Assembly (NCBI GenBank): GCA_904420175.1
Contig: CAJFUF010000029.1
Location: 80,400-144,399 of the forward strand
Origin: Candidatus Schneewindia gallinarum
Lineage (GTDB): Bacteria > Bacillota > Clostridia > Oscillospirales > Ruminococcaceae
Reading direction: 5' to 3'
Length of the DNA stretch: 64,000 nucleotides
A program made the position numbers and the translations under genes. The notes below the pieces were generated by a model. The model was not told the origin of the DNA. It saw only the letters and a list, made by a program, of their open reading frames with translations, and ran no database searches. The first letter of the stretch is position 1. The number at the start of each line of letters is the position of its first letter. This document shows positions 16,435 through 24,105 of the stretch, piece after piece.

Positions 16435-16605
16435 TCTATCATAAGCGGCCGAGAAAGGTGAGCGTGACGTGTCGAGGGCCTTTTTGAGGAGACCATCCCC
16501 GCTCTCTCTCCGCGCATTTTCCCGCCACTTTCTTTATCCTATGCGGCCGCCCTGTCCGGCGGCAAAACAGGCGGCGGTGCACCGGGCGGCAAAAGGGCCC
16601 GGACG

Positions 16606-16623
16606 GTGTTAATTGTTTCACAA
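16606..16623. promoter_or_regulatory. Rex-like operator upstream of butanol dehydrogenase
   Basis: GTGTTAATTGTTTCACAA matches the Rex consensus TTGTTAA-N4-TTAACAA at 12 of 14 half-site positions. It lies 41 bp upstream of the -35 box of an NAD(P)H-dependent alcohol dehydrogenase, a typical Rex target. No rex gene is in the window. Confidence 0.5.
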
Positions 16624-16664
16624 AATTGTGCACTTTTGCCGAAAGAAGGGCGCAAAACATTTTG

Positions 16665-16693
16665 TTGTGGTGTCCTCCGGCTTGTGCTAAAAT
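16665..16693 (+). promoter_or_regulatory. Promoter of the butanol dehydrogenase gene
   Basis: TTGTGG (16665-16670), 17-bp spacer, TAAAAT (16688-16693), about 57 bp before the start codon. Confidence 0.65.
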
Positions 16694-16750
16694 AATGGTG
16701 GACTTTGCGGCCGAAGGGCACCTTCGGCCAAGAGAAAGGAGTTATCATTC

Positions 16751-17929
16751 ATGCAAAATTTTGTATTTACGAACCCTACAACAATTGTTTTCGGCAAAGG
16801 ACAGGAGGGACAGGTCGGCGCCCTGTGCAGCGAGCTTGGATCCCGCGTGCTGATTTTGCACTACGGCGGAACGTTTTTACAGGACATCGGCCTGTACGAC
16901 GGGATGATGGCCTCCTTTAAGGAGGCGGGCCTGTTCACGATGGAGCTGGGCGGCGTTGTCAGCAACCCCCAGTTGGACCTGGTGGAAGAGGGGATCCGGC
17001 TGTGCCGGGAAAACAACATCGACTGCCTGCTGGCAGTGGGCGGCGGCTCCGTCATTGACACGGCCAAGTCCATTGCCGCCGGCATGAGCGTGGAGGGCGA
17101 CATCTGGGACTACTACACCGGGGCGAAAAAGTCCGAGGACCGCTATAAAAAGGCGCTGCCCATCGGCGTTATTCTGACCATTGCCGCCGCCGGAAGCGAG
17201 TCCTCCCCCGCTGCGGTGCTGTCCAAGGGGCATGAGAAGCTGATGATCAGCTCCCCCAACCTCATCCCGAAATTTGCCATCCTCAACCCCGAGTTCACCT
17301 ACGGCCTGCCCGCCTACCAGACGGCTGCCGGCGGCGCGGACATCATCTCCCACCTGCTGGAGCGCTACTTCACGCAGGAGAAACATGTGGATTTGACCGA
17401 CCGGCTGCTGGAGGGCGCCATCAAAACCATGATGTACATCCTGCCCCGGGTGCTGAAGGACCCGAAAAACTACGATTACCGCGCAGAGATGATGTGGTGC
17501 GGCACTATCGCCCACAACGGCATCCTCGGCTGCGGCCGGATTGAGGACTGGGCCAGCCACAACATCGAGCATGAGCTGAGCGGCGCGTACAACATCACCC
17601 ACGGCGCCGGCATGGCCATCATATTCCCGGCGTGGATGAAGTACTGCTATAAGGAGAACCCCGCCCGCTTTGTCCAGTTTGCTACCCGCGTCATGGACGT
17701 TTCCATCGCCTACGACAATGAGGAGGAGCTGATTCTGGAAGGAATCAAGCGGTTTGAGGACTTCCTCGTGTCCGTGGGCATGCCGGTCCGCTTAAGCGAC
17801 GCAGGCATTACGGACGACAGCAAGTTTGACGAGATGGCGCACCGCTCCATGCTGGGTGGAGAGTGCATGGGCTACTTCAAAAAGCTGTATGAAAAGGATG
17901 CCAGAAACATCCTGGAACTGGCAAAATAA
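16751..17929 (+). CDS. NADPH-dependent butanol dehydrogenase (BDH/YqhD-type Fe-ADH)
   Basis: A 392-aa iron-containing alcohol dehydrogenase of the BDH branch. The start MQNFVFTNPTTIVFGKGQ is typical of the group. It also has AVGGGSVIDTAKSIAAG, TIAAAGSESSPAAVLS, metal-ligand Asp/His in GGADIISHLLERYF, and His ligands in NIEHELSGAYNITHG. AGAAAGGAG lies upstream of ATG 16751. It probably reduces short-chain aldehydes to alcohols with NADPH. A candidate Rex site precedes it. Confidence 0.93.
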   Translation: MQNFVFTNPTTIVFGKGQEGQVGALCSELGSRVLILHYGGTFLQDIGLYDGMMASFKEAGLFTMELGGVVSNPQLDLVEEGIRLCRENNIDCLLAVGGGSVIDTAKSIAAGMSVEGDIWDYYTGAKKSEDRYKKALPIGVILTIAAAGSESSPAAVLSKGHEKLMISSPNLIPKFAILNPEFTYGLPAYQTAAGGADIISHLLERYFTQEKHVDLTDRLLEGAIKTMMYILPRVLKDPKNYDYRAEMMWCGTIAHNGILGCGRIEDWASHNIEHELSGAYNITHGAGMAIIFPAWMKYCYKENPARFVQFATRVMDVSIAYDNEEELILEGIKRFEDFLVSVGMPVRLSDAGITDDSKFDEMAHRSMLGGECMGYFKKLYEKDARNILELAK

Positions 17930-17935
17930 GCACAG

Positions 17936-17975
17936 AAAAAAACTGCCTCCTTTTTTAAAAAGGAGGCAGTTTTTC
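17936..17975 (+). terminator. Terminator of the butanol dehydrogenase gene
   Basis: A long A/T-flanked stem centred on ACTGCCTCCTTTTTT/AAAAAGGAGGCAGT, followed by TTTTT. Confidence 0.92.
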
Positions 17976-17997
17976 TATATCATTCTAAGTCGTCATA

Positions 17998-18006
17998 TGA
18001 TATAAT
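17998..18006 (+). promoter_or_regulatory. Extended -10 promoter of the first MFS gene
   Basis: TGATATAAT (17998-18006) is a full extended -10 element. It sits where a longer reading of the MFS frame would begin, which argues for a downstream start codon. Confidence 0.65.
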
Positions 18007-18064
18007 GAAGAGGATCCAGTCGCGTGCGGTCCTGCGACAGGGGAAAAGAAAGGTGATGATCGGT

Positions 18065-19258
18065 TTGAGCCGGGCAGAGGGAAAAAACAAGCTGATGCTG
18101 TTCATGGCGGCGTATTTTACGATGCACATGTGCATCAGCTGCCAGTACAACTACATGTCCCTGTTTTTTGAAAGCCATGGGATGACGGATGTGCAGATTG
18201 GCATCCTGATGGGGGTGGGGCCGCTGGCCGCCACCATCGGCCAGTACACCTGGGCCAACGTGGCGGATAAAGCGAGCTCCATTAACAAGGTGCTGCTTTC
18301 TGTTATGTCGGTGGCGGCGCTGACGCTGGTGCCCTATTTTGTGCTGACGGGCTTCCCGGTATACCTGGTCACCATCATTGTCTACAACTTCTTTGTGTCC
18401 GCAGCCACCCCGTTGTATGACACCATGTGCCTGTACTACGCTGCGGAGAAGCACTACGCCTTTGGGCACATGCGCATGGTGGGCAGCCTCGGCTACCTGC
18501 TGTGCATGATTTCCTCGGGAATCTTGGTGGCTTACTATGTGGGCGTCATCTTCGTCATCCAGGCGGTCGCTTTCGCGCTGTTCCTGTTTTTCCTGTCCCG
18601 GCTGCCGAAAATAAAAATGCCAAGGCTGAAAAAGGCCGCCTTCAACCCCATGGTGATGTTGAGAAAGCCATCTGTGGCGGCTATTTCCGGCGTGCTGCTG
18701 GTGCTGCATTTCGGCTACGGGCTGAACACCGCGTTTTTTACTCCTTATTTTGTGACGGAACTGGGTGCGCCCAGCTACTTCATCAGCATCGGCGCGGTGT
18801 TGTCCATTGCCATTGAAGTGACCTACTTCACCTTCTTTGACCGGCTGGTACAGCGGGTTCCCTTTAAGGTCCTGTTTGCCATTGCGGCCAGCCTGTCAGC
18901 AGTGCGGTGGCTTATCTGCGGGGTGACGCAAAACATCTATGTGCTGATGGTGTCCTTTGCGTTTGAGGGGATTACCAGTGTGGGCCCCATCTATCTGTCC
19001 GTTTACTACTTTAAACGGGTCGCCCCGCCCGAGGGGAAGACCAGCGCGCAGACGCTGGTGCACATCATTACCTTCGGCATTGGGAAATGCCTGGGATCCT
19101 TTGTGGGCCCGCACCTGACGGCGGCCCTCGGCGGGAATTTGCAGACCACTTACGCGGTACTGTGCGCCAGCGTTGCGACAGCGGTGGTTATTTTCACCCT
19201 GCTTCCGGTAAAATTCCAGCAGCAGGACAACAGCACCGCCGGTGTGGTCATTGAATAA
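18065..19258 (+). CDS. MFS transporter, first of a tandem duplicate pair
   Basis: A 397-aa protein with about 12 transmembrane helices, of the major facilitator superfamily (MFS_1-like / LacY-nucleoside symporter-like). I chose TTG 18065 because it aligns exactly with the TTG start of the neighbouring paralogue, gives the same 397-aa length and has AGAAAGG upstream. An ATG at 18056 has too short a spacing. The protein is nearly identical to its neighbour over long stretches, including the C-terminus LPVKFQQQDNSTAGVVIE. Substrate unknown. Confidence 0.85.
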   Translation: MSRAEGKNKLMLFMAAYFTMHMCISCQYNYMSLFFESHGMTDVQIGILMGVGPLAATIGQYTWANVADKASSINKVLLSVMSVAALTLVPYFVLTGFPVYLVTIIVYNFFVSAATPLYDTMCLYYAAEKHYAFGHMRMVGSLGYLLCMISSGILVAYYVGVIFVIQAVAFALFLFFLSRLPKIKMPRLKKAAFNPMVMLRKPSVAAISGVLLVLHFGYGLNTAFFTPYFVTELGAPSYFISIGAVLSIAIEVTYFTFFDRLVQRVPFKVLFAIAASLSAVRWLICGVTQNIYVLMVSFAFEGITSVGPIYLSVYYFKRVAPPEGKTSAQTLVHIITFGIGKCLGSFVGPHLTAALGGNLQTTYAVLCASVATAVVIFTLLPVKFQQQDNSTAGVVIE

Positions 19259-19279
19259 AAAGCCGTATGAAAACAAAGG

Positions 19280-19310
19280 CTGCCGCCTGTTAAAGGGCGG
19301 CAGTTTCCCC
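19280..19310 (+). terminator. Weak hairpin between the two MFS genes
   Basis: An 8-bp stem (CTGCCGCC 19280-19287 with GGCGGCAG 19296-19303) is followed by only TTT, so it may attenuate rather than end transcription. Confidence 0.45.
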
Positions 19311-19359
19311 TGTCTGAGGCCGCCGGCCGGGCAGGGCGCGGCAGAAAGGAGACGGTTGT

Positions 19360-20553
19360 TTGGTCCGGACGGAAACAAAAAGCAAACTGCACCTGTTTAT
19401 GGCGGCGTATTTTACGATGCACATGTGTATCAGCTGCCAGTACGGCTATATGCCCCTGTTTTTTGAAAGCCATGGCATGGACAGCATGCAGATTGGCATC
19501 CTCATGGGGGTGGGGCCGCTGATATCCATTCTGGGCCAGTACACCTGGGCCAACATGGCGGACAAGTGCAGTTCCATCAACAAGGTGCTGCTGTGCGTTA
19601 TCTCCGTGGCGGCGCTGACCATTGTGCCCTACTTTGTTTTCACGGGCTTCCCGGTGTACCTTGCAACCATTATCCTCTACAATTTCTTTGTGTCCGCGGC
19701 CAACCCCCTGTACGACACCATGTGTCTGTACTACGCGTCGCAGAACCATTACGCCTTTGGGCACATGCGCATGCTGGGCAGCCTCGGCTACCTGCTGACG
19801 ATGATTGTATCGGGCATTCTGGTGGCATATTACGTGGGCGCCATCTTTGTCATTCAGGCGGTCGCTTTCGCGCTATTCCTGTTTTTCCTGTCCCGGCTGC
19901 CGAAAATAAAAATGCCCAAGTTAAAAAAAGCAGCCTTCAACCCCATGGTCATGCTGAAAAAGCCGTCGGTGGCGCTGATTGCGGCGGTGCTGTTGGTCCT
20001 GTACTTCGGCTACGGGCTGAACACCGCGTTCTTTTCCACCTACCTTGTGACGGAGTTGGGCGCGCCCAGCTATTTTATCAGCATCGGCGCGGTGCTGTCC
20101 ATCGCCATTGAGGTGGTCTACTTTACGTTTTTCGACCGGCTGGTGGAGCGGTTCCCCTTCAAGGCGCTGTTTGCCATCGCAGCCAGCCTGTCGGCCATAC
20201 GGTGGCTTATCTGCTGCAGCACAAGGGACACGGGGGTGCTGATGCTGTCCTTCGCCTTTGAGGGGATCACCTCCGTGGGGCCCATTTACCTGTCCATCTA
20301 TTACTTTAAACGGGTGGCCCCGCCCGAGGGGAAAACCAGTGCGCAGTCCCTTGTGCACATCATTACCTCCGGCTGCGGGAAGTGCCTGGGCTCCCTCATC
20401 GGGCCGCATCTGACAGCGGCCCTCGGCGGGAATTTGCAGACCACCTATGCGGTGCTGTGCGTCAGCGTGACGGCGGCAGTGGTGCTGTTTATCCTGCTGC
20501 CGGTGAAGTTCCAGCAACAGGACAACAGCACCGCCGGCGTGGTGATTGAATAA
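19360..20553 (+). CDS. MFS transporter, second of a tandem duplicate pair
   Basis: A 397-aa MFS protein, twin of the preceding gene. Most differences are conservative (FTPYFVTELGAP versus FSTYLVTELGAP, for example), while FMAAYFTMHMCISCQY, SRLPKIKMP and SYFISIGAVLSIAIEV are identical. TTG 19360 has AAAGGAGA 7 bp upstream. No regulator or enzyme lies between the copies. The duplication probably gives dosage or a slightly shifted substrate range (inference). Confidence 0.88.
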   Translation: MVRTETKSKLHLFMAAYFTMHMCISCQYGYMPLFFESHGMDSMQIGILMGVGPLISILGQYTWANMADKCSSINKVLLCVISVAALTIVPYFVFTGFPVYLATIILYNFFVSAANPLYDTMCLYYASQNHYAFGHMRMLGSLGYLLTMIVSGILVAYYVGAIFVIQAVAFALFLFFLSRLPKIKMPKLKKAAFNPMVMLKKPSVALIAAVLLVLYFGYGLNTAFFSTYLVTELGAPSYFISIGAVLSIAIEVVYFTFFDRLVERFPFKALFAIAASLSAIRWLICCSTRDTGVLMLSFAFEGITSVGPIYLSIYYFKRVAPPEGKTSAQSLVHIITSGCGKCLGSLIGPHLTAALGGNLQTTYAVLCVSVTAAVVLFILLPVKFQQQDNSTAGVVIE

Positions 20554-20600
20554 AAAGCAAAAAGGGGACGGGCTGCCGGAACAGCCCGTCCCCTTTCTTT
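20551..20600. terminator. Bidirectional terminator between MFS and PHP genes
   Basis: A perfect 15-bp stem (20561-20575 with 20582-20596). It has T-rich sequence after it on the plus strand and an A-rich flank (20551-20563) giving a T-run on the minus strand. Confidence 0.92.
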
Positions 20601-20629
20601 GTTGTGCAACCGCCCCGGCCGGGGCGGCA

Positions 20630-21358
20630 TTAAACCCGAAGCCCTTTTAAAAACGCAATGAACTGCCCGGCGGTTGTAAGGTCGTCCGGCACTTCAAAAA
20701 ACTGCTCCGGTTCGGCAATATCCTGCAGGTAGTGCGCATCCGAGTTTTGTACAATCACCTTGTCGCCCAGCTCCGGATTGGTCGTCAGCAGCTGGGGCAG
20801 GCGGCTTTTATCCCGCAGTTCCGCCATGGTGAAGCCGCAGCTGTCCGGAATGACGCCGAGGCTGACAAGGATGCTGAAGGAATCCCGGTCCACATGCGCC
20901 GGGAAGCAGAAGCCGCCGTACTGTGCCACCACGGCAGGCAGCTCATCCACCGACAGCGCCGCGCCGGTCAGCAGCAGAAGCGGCTCAGTCCCAATCTCCT
21001 GGTCCTGACTGTCGAAAATGCTCTGCCTGCCGAAGGCGCGCTCATCGTTGCAGATGGGCGGCAGTTTTTCGTGCAGCATCCGGGAGAAGCGCAGCGCCGC
21101 GTCCACGTCCGGGAACAGGCACACCACATGGATTTCCTCCTCGGTGCACACCTCGCACCCGGGGATGAACAGCAGGTGGGTGCCCTCGGCGGCGGCCTGG
21201 ACGGCGGGGCAGTTCTCCGCCGTGTTGTGGTCGCACACTGCAATGACATCCAGCCCGTTTAAACGCGCCATGCCCACAATGTTGCAGGGGGTCATGTCCA
21301 TGTCGCCGCAGGGGGACAGGCAGGAGTGGATGTGCAGGTCGTAATACAGCCGCTTCAT
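20630..21358 (-). CDS. PHP-domain phosphoesterase
   Basis: A 242-aa protein of the polymerase-and-histidinol-phosphatase family. Metal-binding motifs are DLHIHSCLSPCG at the N-terminus, CDHN (about 43-46), an internal GCEVCT (about 67-72), PAHVDRDSF (about 156-164) and NSDAHYLQD (about 206-214). It is the last gene of the sensory-hydrogenase operon, overlapping the DRTGG gene by 4 bp (ATGA). Substrate unknown; a signalling phosphodiester or nucleotide is possible given the neighbours (inference). Confidence 0.88.
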   Translation of the reverse strand: MKRLYYDLHIHSCLSPCGDMDMTPCNIVGMARLNGLDVIAVCDHNTAENCPAVQAAAEGTHLLFIPGCEVCTEEEIHVVCLFPDVDAALRFSRMLHEKLPPICNDERAFGRQSIFDSQDQEIGTEPLLLLTGAALSVDELPAVVAQYGGFCFPAHVDRDSFSILVSLGVIPDSCGFTMAELRDKSRLPQLLTTNPELGDKVIVQNSDAHYLQDIAEPEQFFEVPDDLTTAGQFIAFLKGLRV

Positions 21359-21684
21359 GACAGCGCCTTGTCAATCCGTTTTGCGGCCTCAAAAATGGGC
21401 AGCGGGGTGCGTAAAACCGGGATGTCCTGCTCCCGGGCTTTGACCACTGCGTCCGCATCCACGTCCAGCCCCTCCGCCACAATGATGCAGGCGGTGTCGG
21501 CAAGGGCGCTGACGGCGACGGCGTTGACCCCGCCCATAATGGTGACCCATGCGCAGTCCGCAGGGGCCCGGCCCATCACCTGGCTGAGCATGTCGCAGCA
21601 GTACACCCCCGTCACCTCCCGCTGGTCGTCGCCCTTTACCACGACGGTGCCCTCAATCAGCGCGGGAATCTCTTTTACAGTCAT
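21355..21684 (-). CDS. DRTGG-domain protein, copy 2
   Basis: A 109-aa protein made of a single DRTGG-type domain, related to the regulatory domain found beside CBS domains and in phosphotransacetylase-like proteins. Its core is GVYCCDMLSQVMGRAPADCAWVTI followed by TACIIVAEGLDVDADAVVKAREQDIPVL. A second, divergent copy sits at the other end of the operon. Small DRTGG proteins commonly accompany [FeFe]-hydrogenase gene clusters in Clostridia (family knowledge). Biochemical role unknown; ligand sensing is likely. Confidence 0.8.
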   Translation of the reverse strand: MTVKEIPALIEGTVVVKGDDQREVTGVYCCDMLSQVMGRAPADCAWVTIMGGVNAVAVSALADTACIIVAEGLDVDADAVVKAREQDIPVLRTPLPIFEAAKRIDKALS

Positions 21685-21700
21685 GGCCTATCAGCCTCCT

Positions 21701-23014
21701 CTATGTTGCATCGTTACCCGGCTTTTCCGGTGTGCGGAAGGGCGGCGGCAGGTAGGTGCCCTCCCCTGTGCTTTTCAGCTGGTCACGGTATTTGAATACG
21801 CAGTCGCTTTCCGTGGCGAAGCCCGTCACCACGTCCTCCGCAAAGGCGCGGCAGGACGGCGCCCCGCAGGAACCGCAGTCAAGGCCCGGCAGGGTGGCAA
21901 GGAAACTGCTCACGCTGCGCATAATCTCCATGGACTTGCGGATGTCGTTATCGAACTGCATAATGGGCATGGGTTCCAGTTCGTTCTGGAAGCCCATATC
22001 CTCCGGGATGGAGTCCCCCAGCCGGTTGCAGGCCACCGGCAGGTACTTGCGCAGCTTTTTAAGGCGGGTGCGGGCGATATACGGGTTCTCCACCGTCAGC
22101 ACCCCGCCCACGCAGCCTGCGGCGCAGGCGTTCAGCTCGATAAAATCAAGCTCGCCCAGCTTCTCATCCTCCAGATCCTCCAGCACTTTAATGACGTTTT
22201 CAATGCCGTCCGCTGCAAGGTAGCTCTCCTTCAGCAGGGCGGCGGCCTCCCCGCCGGAGCTGCCCCAGCCCACGCCGATCCGGCCGGAGTCGTTTAATCC
22301 GTCGTCGCTGTCGTCCTGCGGCCGCATGACGGCAAGCAGCTTGGGATAGACCTCCTTAATGGCCACCACCGCGTCAATGGCGGACGTTTCCATCACAAGC
22401 GGCATTCTGGCCGCCGTGCGCTTAGCCGGGCAGGGGGAGATGAAAATCACCCCGATTTTGTCCGCCGGAAGGCCCGTTTTCTCCATGGCGCGCTGCTTGG
22501 CAAGCCCGGCGGCCACTTCCACCGGTGCGCGCAGCGGCAGGATGTTTTCAATCAGCTCCGGGAAGCGCACCCGGATAAGCCGGGTCACTGCCGGGCAGGC
22601 CGAACTAATCACCGGCCGCCTCAGCTTCCCGGACGCCATCAGCTTCCGGGTGGCGTCGCTGACCAATTCCGCCGCGCTGGCCACCGGGAACACGTCGTCA
22701 AAGCCGATGCTTAAAAGCCCCTCTAAAATAATGTCGATTTCATCCAGGTTGTGGAACTGCCCGTACAGTGCCGGTGCAGGCAGCGCCACAGTGTACTCGT
22801 AACGCTCCAGCACGCTCAGCGGATCATACAGTGCAAGCTTTGCGTGGTTGGGGCATACCCGGATGCACTCCCCACAGTCGATGCACCGCTCGGAGATAAT
22901 GCGCGCCTTGCCGTTGCGCACACGGATAGCCTCCGTCGGACAGCGTTTAATACAGTTGATGCAGCCCTTGCACTTATCCTTATCAAGGGCAACGGAATGT
23001 ACAAAGTTACTCAT
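21701..23014 (-). CDS. Putative sensory-type [FeFe]-hydrogenase homologue (HydS-like)
   Basis: A 437-aa protein with two N-terminal [4Fe-4S] motifs (CKGCINCIKRCP and CIDCGECIRVCP) and a hydrogenase large-subunit domain. The C-terminal FeS motif has Cys 380, 383, 388 and 405. H-cluster loops are degenerate in a telling way. L1 reads SSACPAV (137-143), so the proton-shuttling Cys of TSCCP is Ala139 but the ligand Cys140 is kept. L2 is SPCPAK (Cys195). L3 is NACAAGCVGG (Cys297, Cys301) without GGGQP. This pattern fits group C/D putative sensory hydrogenases. No PAS domain is present. Confidence 0.85.
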   Translation of the reverse strand: MSNFVHSVALDKDKCKGCINCIKRCPTEAIRVRNGKARIISERCIDCGECIRVCPNHAKLALYDPLSVLERYEYTVALPAPALYGQFHNLDEIDIILEGLLSIGFDDVFPVASAAELVSDATRKLMASGKLRRPVISSACPAVTRLIRVRFPELIENILPLRAPVEVAAGLAKQRAMEKTGLPADKIGVIFISPCPAKRTAARMPLVMETSAIDAVVAIKEVYPKLLAVMRPQDDSDDGLNDSGRIGVGWGSSGGEAAALLKESYLAADGIENVIKVLEDLEDEKLGELDFIELNACAAGCVGGVLTVENPYIARTRLKKLRKYLPVACNRLGDSIPEDMGFQNELEPMPIMQFDNDIRKSMEIMRSVSSFLATLPGLDCGSCGAPSCRAFAEDVVTGFATESDCVFKYRDQLKSTGEGTYLPPPFRTPEKPGNDAT

Positions 23015-23062
23015 ACCCTAAAACACGCCTCCCCTTTGAAAGGGACTGCCTTTCCCGGGCGG

Positions 23063-23488
23063 TCAGGACAGGTTTACCGTCATGGTCACGGTGGTCCCAA
23101 CCCCCACCTTGGTAAACACGTCCATGACGTCCGAATATTTTTTCATATTGGGAAGGCCCATCCCCGCGCCGAAGCCGAGGCTGCGCACCTCGTCCGAGGC
23201 GGTGGAGTATCCCTCCCGCATGGCAAGCTCCAGGTTTTCAATGCCGGGGCCCTGGTCGGCCAGTACCATGGTGATGGCCTCCGGCGAGATGGTCACGTCC
23301 GCAACCCCGCCGCCGCCGTGGATGACCATGTTAATCTCCCCTTCATACATGGCGATGGCCACCCGGCGGATAATCTCCCCGGGCACCCCCAGCTTCCGCA
23401 GGGTCTTTTTCACTGCACTGGAGGCCTCCCCCGCGCGGGTGAAATCGTCCCCCGGGACGTCGTAATGCAGCTTGATGGTGTCATTCAC
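23063..23488 (-). CDS. RsbW-like ATP-binding anti-sigma/serine kinase domain protein
   Basis: A 141-aa single-domain GHKL ATPase. It shows the N-box EGEINMVIHG, G1-box DQGPGIENLELAM and G2-type GFGAGMGLPNMKKYSD, and lacks a dimerisation/phosphoacceptor domain. This is the anti-sigma regulatory factor (RsbW/SpoIIAB) architecture. GTG 23488 has GGGGGAGGG upstream and overlaps the DRTGG gene by 8 bp. Beside a putative sensory hydrogenase it may relay an H2 or redox signal (inference). Confidence 0.85.
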   Translation of the reverse strand: MNDTIKLHYDVPGDDFTRAGEASSAVKKTLRKLGVPGEIIRRVAIAMYEGEINMVIHGGGGVADVTISPEAITMVLADQGPGIENLELAMREGYSTASDEVRSLGFGAGMGLPNMKKYSDVMDVFTKVGVGTTVTMTVNLS

Positions 23489-23840
23489 GGATCCTGATCC
23501 CTCCCCCTGACAGGCCGGCGGCGTACAGCTTGCCGCAGGCGGTGAACAGGGGCAGCTTGGTTGCCAGCACCACAATGCCGCGCTCCTCCGCCATTTCAAT
23601 CACAGCGGGGTCGGGCTGCTTGCCCCGGACAAAAACAATGCACACAATGTCCATCATGTCGGCAGTGCGCATGACCTGCGGGTTGATAAGGCCCGTCAGC
23701 AGCACCGACTGGTCCTTGACAAAGGCCAGCACGTCGCTCATCATGTCGGAGCCACAGGCTGTCTTTGCATCGTGGTCGAGGTCCGCCTCCCCCGCGAGGA
23801 CAGTGGCGTCCAGAATTTCTGCAATTTGACGAATTTTCAA
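23481..23840 (-). CDS. DRTGG-domain protein, copy 1
   Basis: A 119-aa DRTGG-domain protein: TACGSDMMSDVLAFVKDQSVLLTGLINPQVMRTADMMDIVCIVFVRGKQPD is the domain core. TTG 23840 is supported by GGAGGGG 7 bp upstream. It opens the minus-strand operon DRTGG, RsbW-like, HydS-like, DRTGG, PHP. A GC hairpin (23865-23881) lies just before its ribosome-binding site. Confidence 0.82.
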   Translation of the reverse strand: MKIRQIAEILDATVLAGEADLDHDAKTACGSDMMSDVLAFVKDQSVLLTGLINPQVMRTADMMDIVCIVFVRGKQPDPAVIEMAEERGIVVLATKLPLFTACGKLYAAGLSGGGIRIRE

Positions 23841-23901
23841 AGCTTACCCCTCCTGAAGCCGGGGCCCCGGCGACGCCGGGGAACGCCCGTTTATAAAATC
23901 C

Positions 23902-23930
23902 ATTATACTGTAAAAAAACCTGCGGCGCAA
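23902..23930 (-). promoter_or_regulatory. Promoter of the HydS-like operon
   Basis: On the minus strand TTGCGC (23925-23930), 17-bp spacer, TATAAT (23902-23907). It fires away from the hydC promoter 100 bp to the right. Confidence 0.75.
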
Positions 23931-24030
23931 TCAGTTTGTAACAAGTGTAAAAATGGAAAGGCATTTTGTGCTAAAACTAGATAAAATTGCAGTTTTCGGC
24001 GTTTTACCACTGGCGTTTGGGACGGTTTTC

Positions 24031-24039
24031 TGATATAAT
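24031..24039 (+). promoter_or_regulatory. Extended -10 promoter of hydC-hydA operon
   Basis: TGATATAAT (24031-24039) precedes hydC by 66 bp. No convincing -35 box is seen, consistent with an extended -10 promoter. Confidence 0.7.
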
Positions 24040-24054
24040 ATAAGTCGTTATGTT

Positions 24055-24072
24055 ATGTCAAAAAATTAACAT
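24055..24072. promoter_or_regulatory. Rex-like operator in the hydC leader
   Basis: ATGTCAAAAAATTAACAT matches TTGTTAA-N4-TTAACAA at 11 of 14 half-site positions with the correct 4-bp spacer, and lies 16-33 bp downstream of the -10 box. Rex bound there would block transcription until NADH rises, as expected for an NADH-using hydrogenase. Confidence 0.5.
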
Positions 24073-24105
24073 AGTTATTTGACCACTAAGGAGGGCAAAA
24101 AACGA

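Larger units (their letters stand above)
16397..16750. other. 354-bp intergenic region upstream of the butanol dehydrogenase
   Basis: It holds a perfect 12-bp hairpin without T-tract (16407-16418 with 16423-16434) that may end the aldo/keto reductase transcript. It also holds a Rex-like site (16606-16623) and a promoter (16665-16693). The stretch 16440-16600 has no recognisable feature. Confidence 0.65.
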
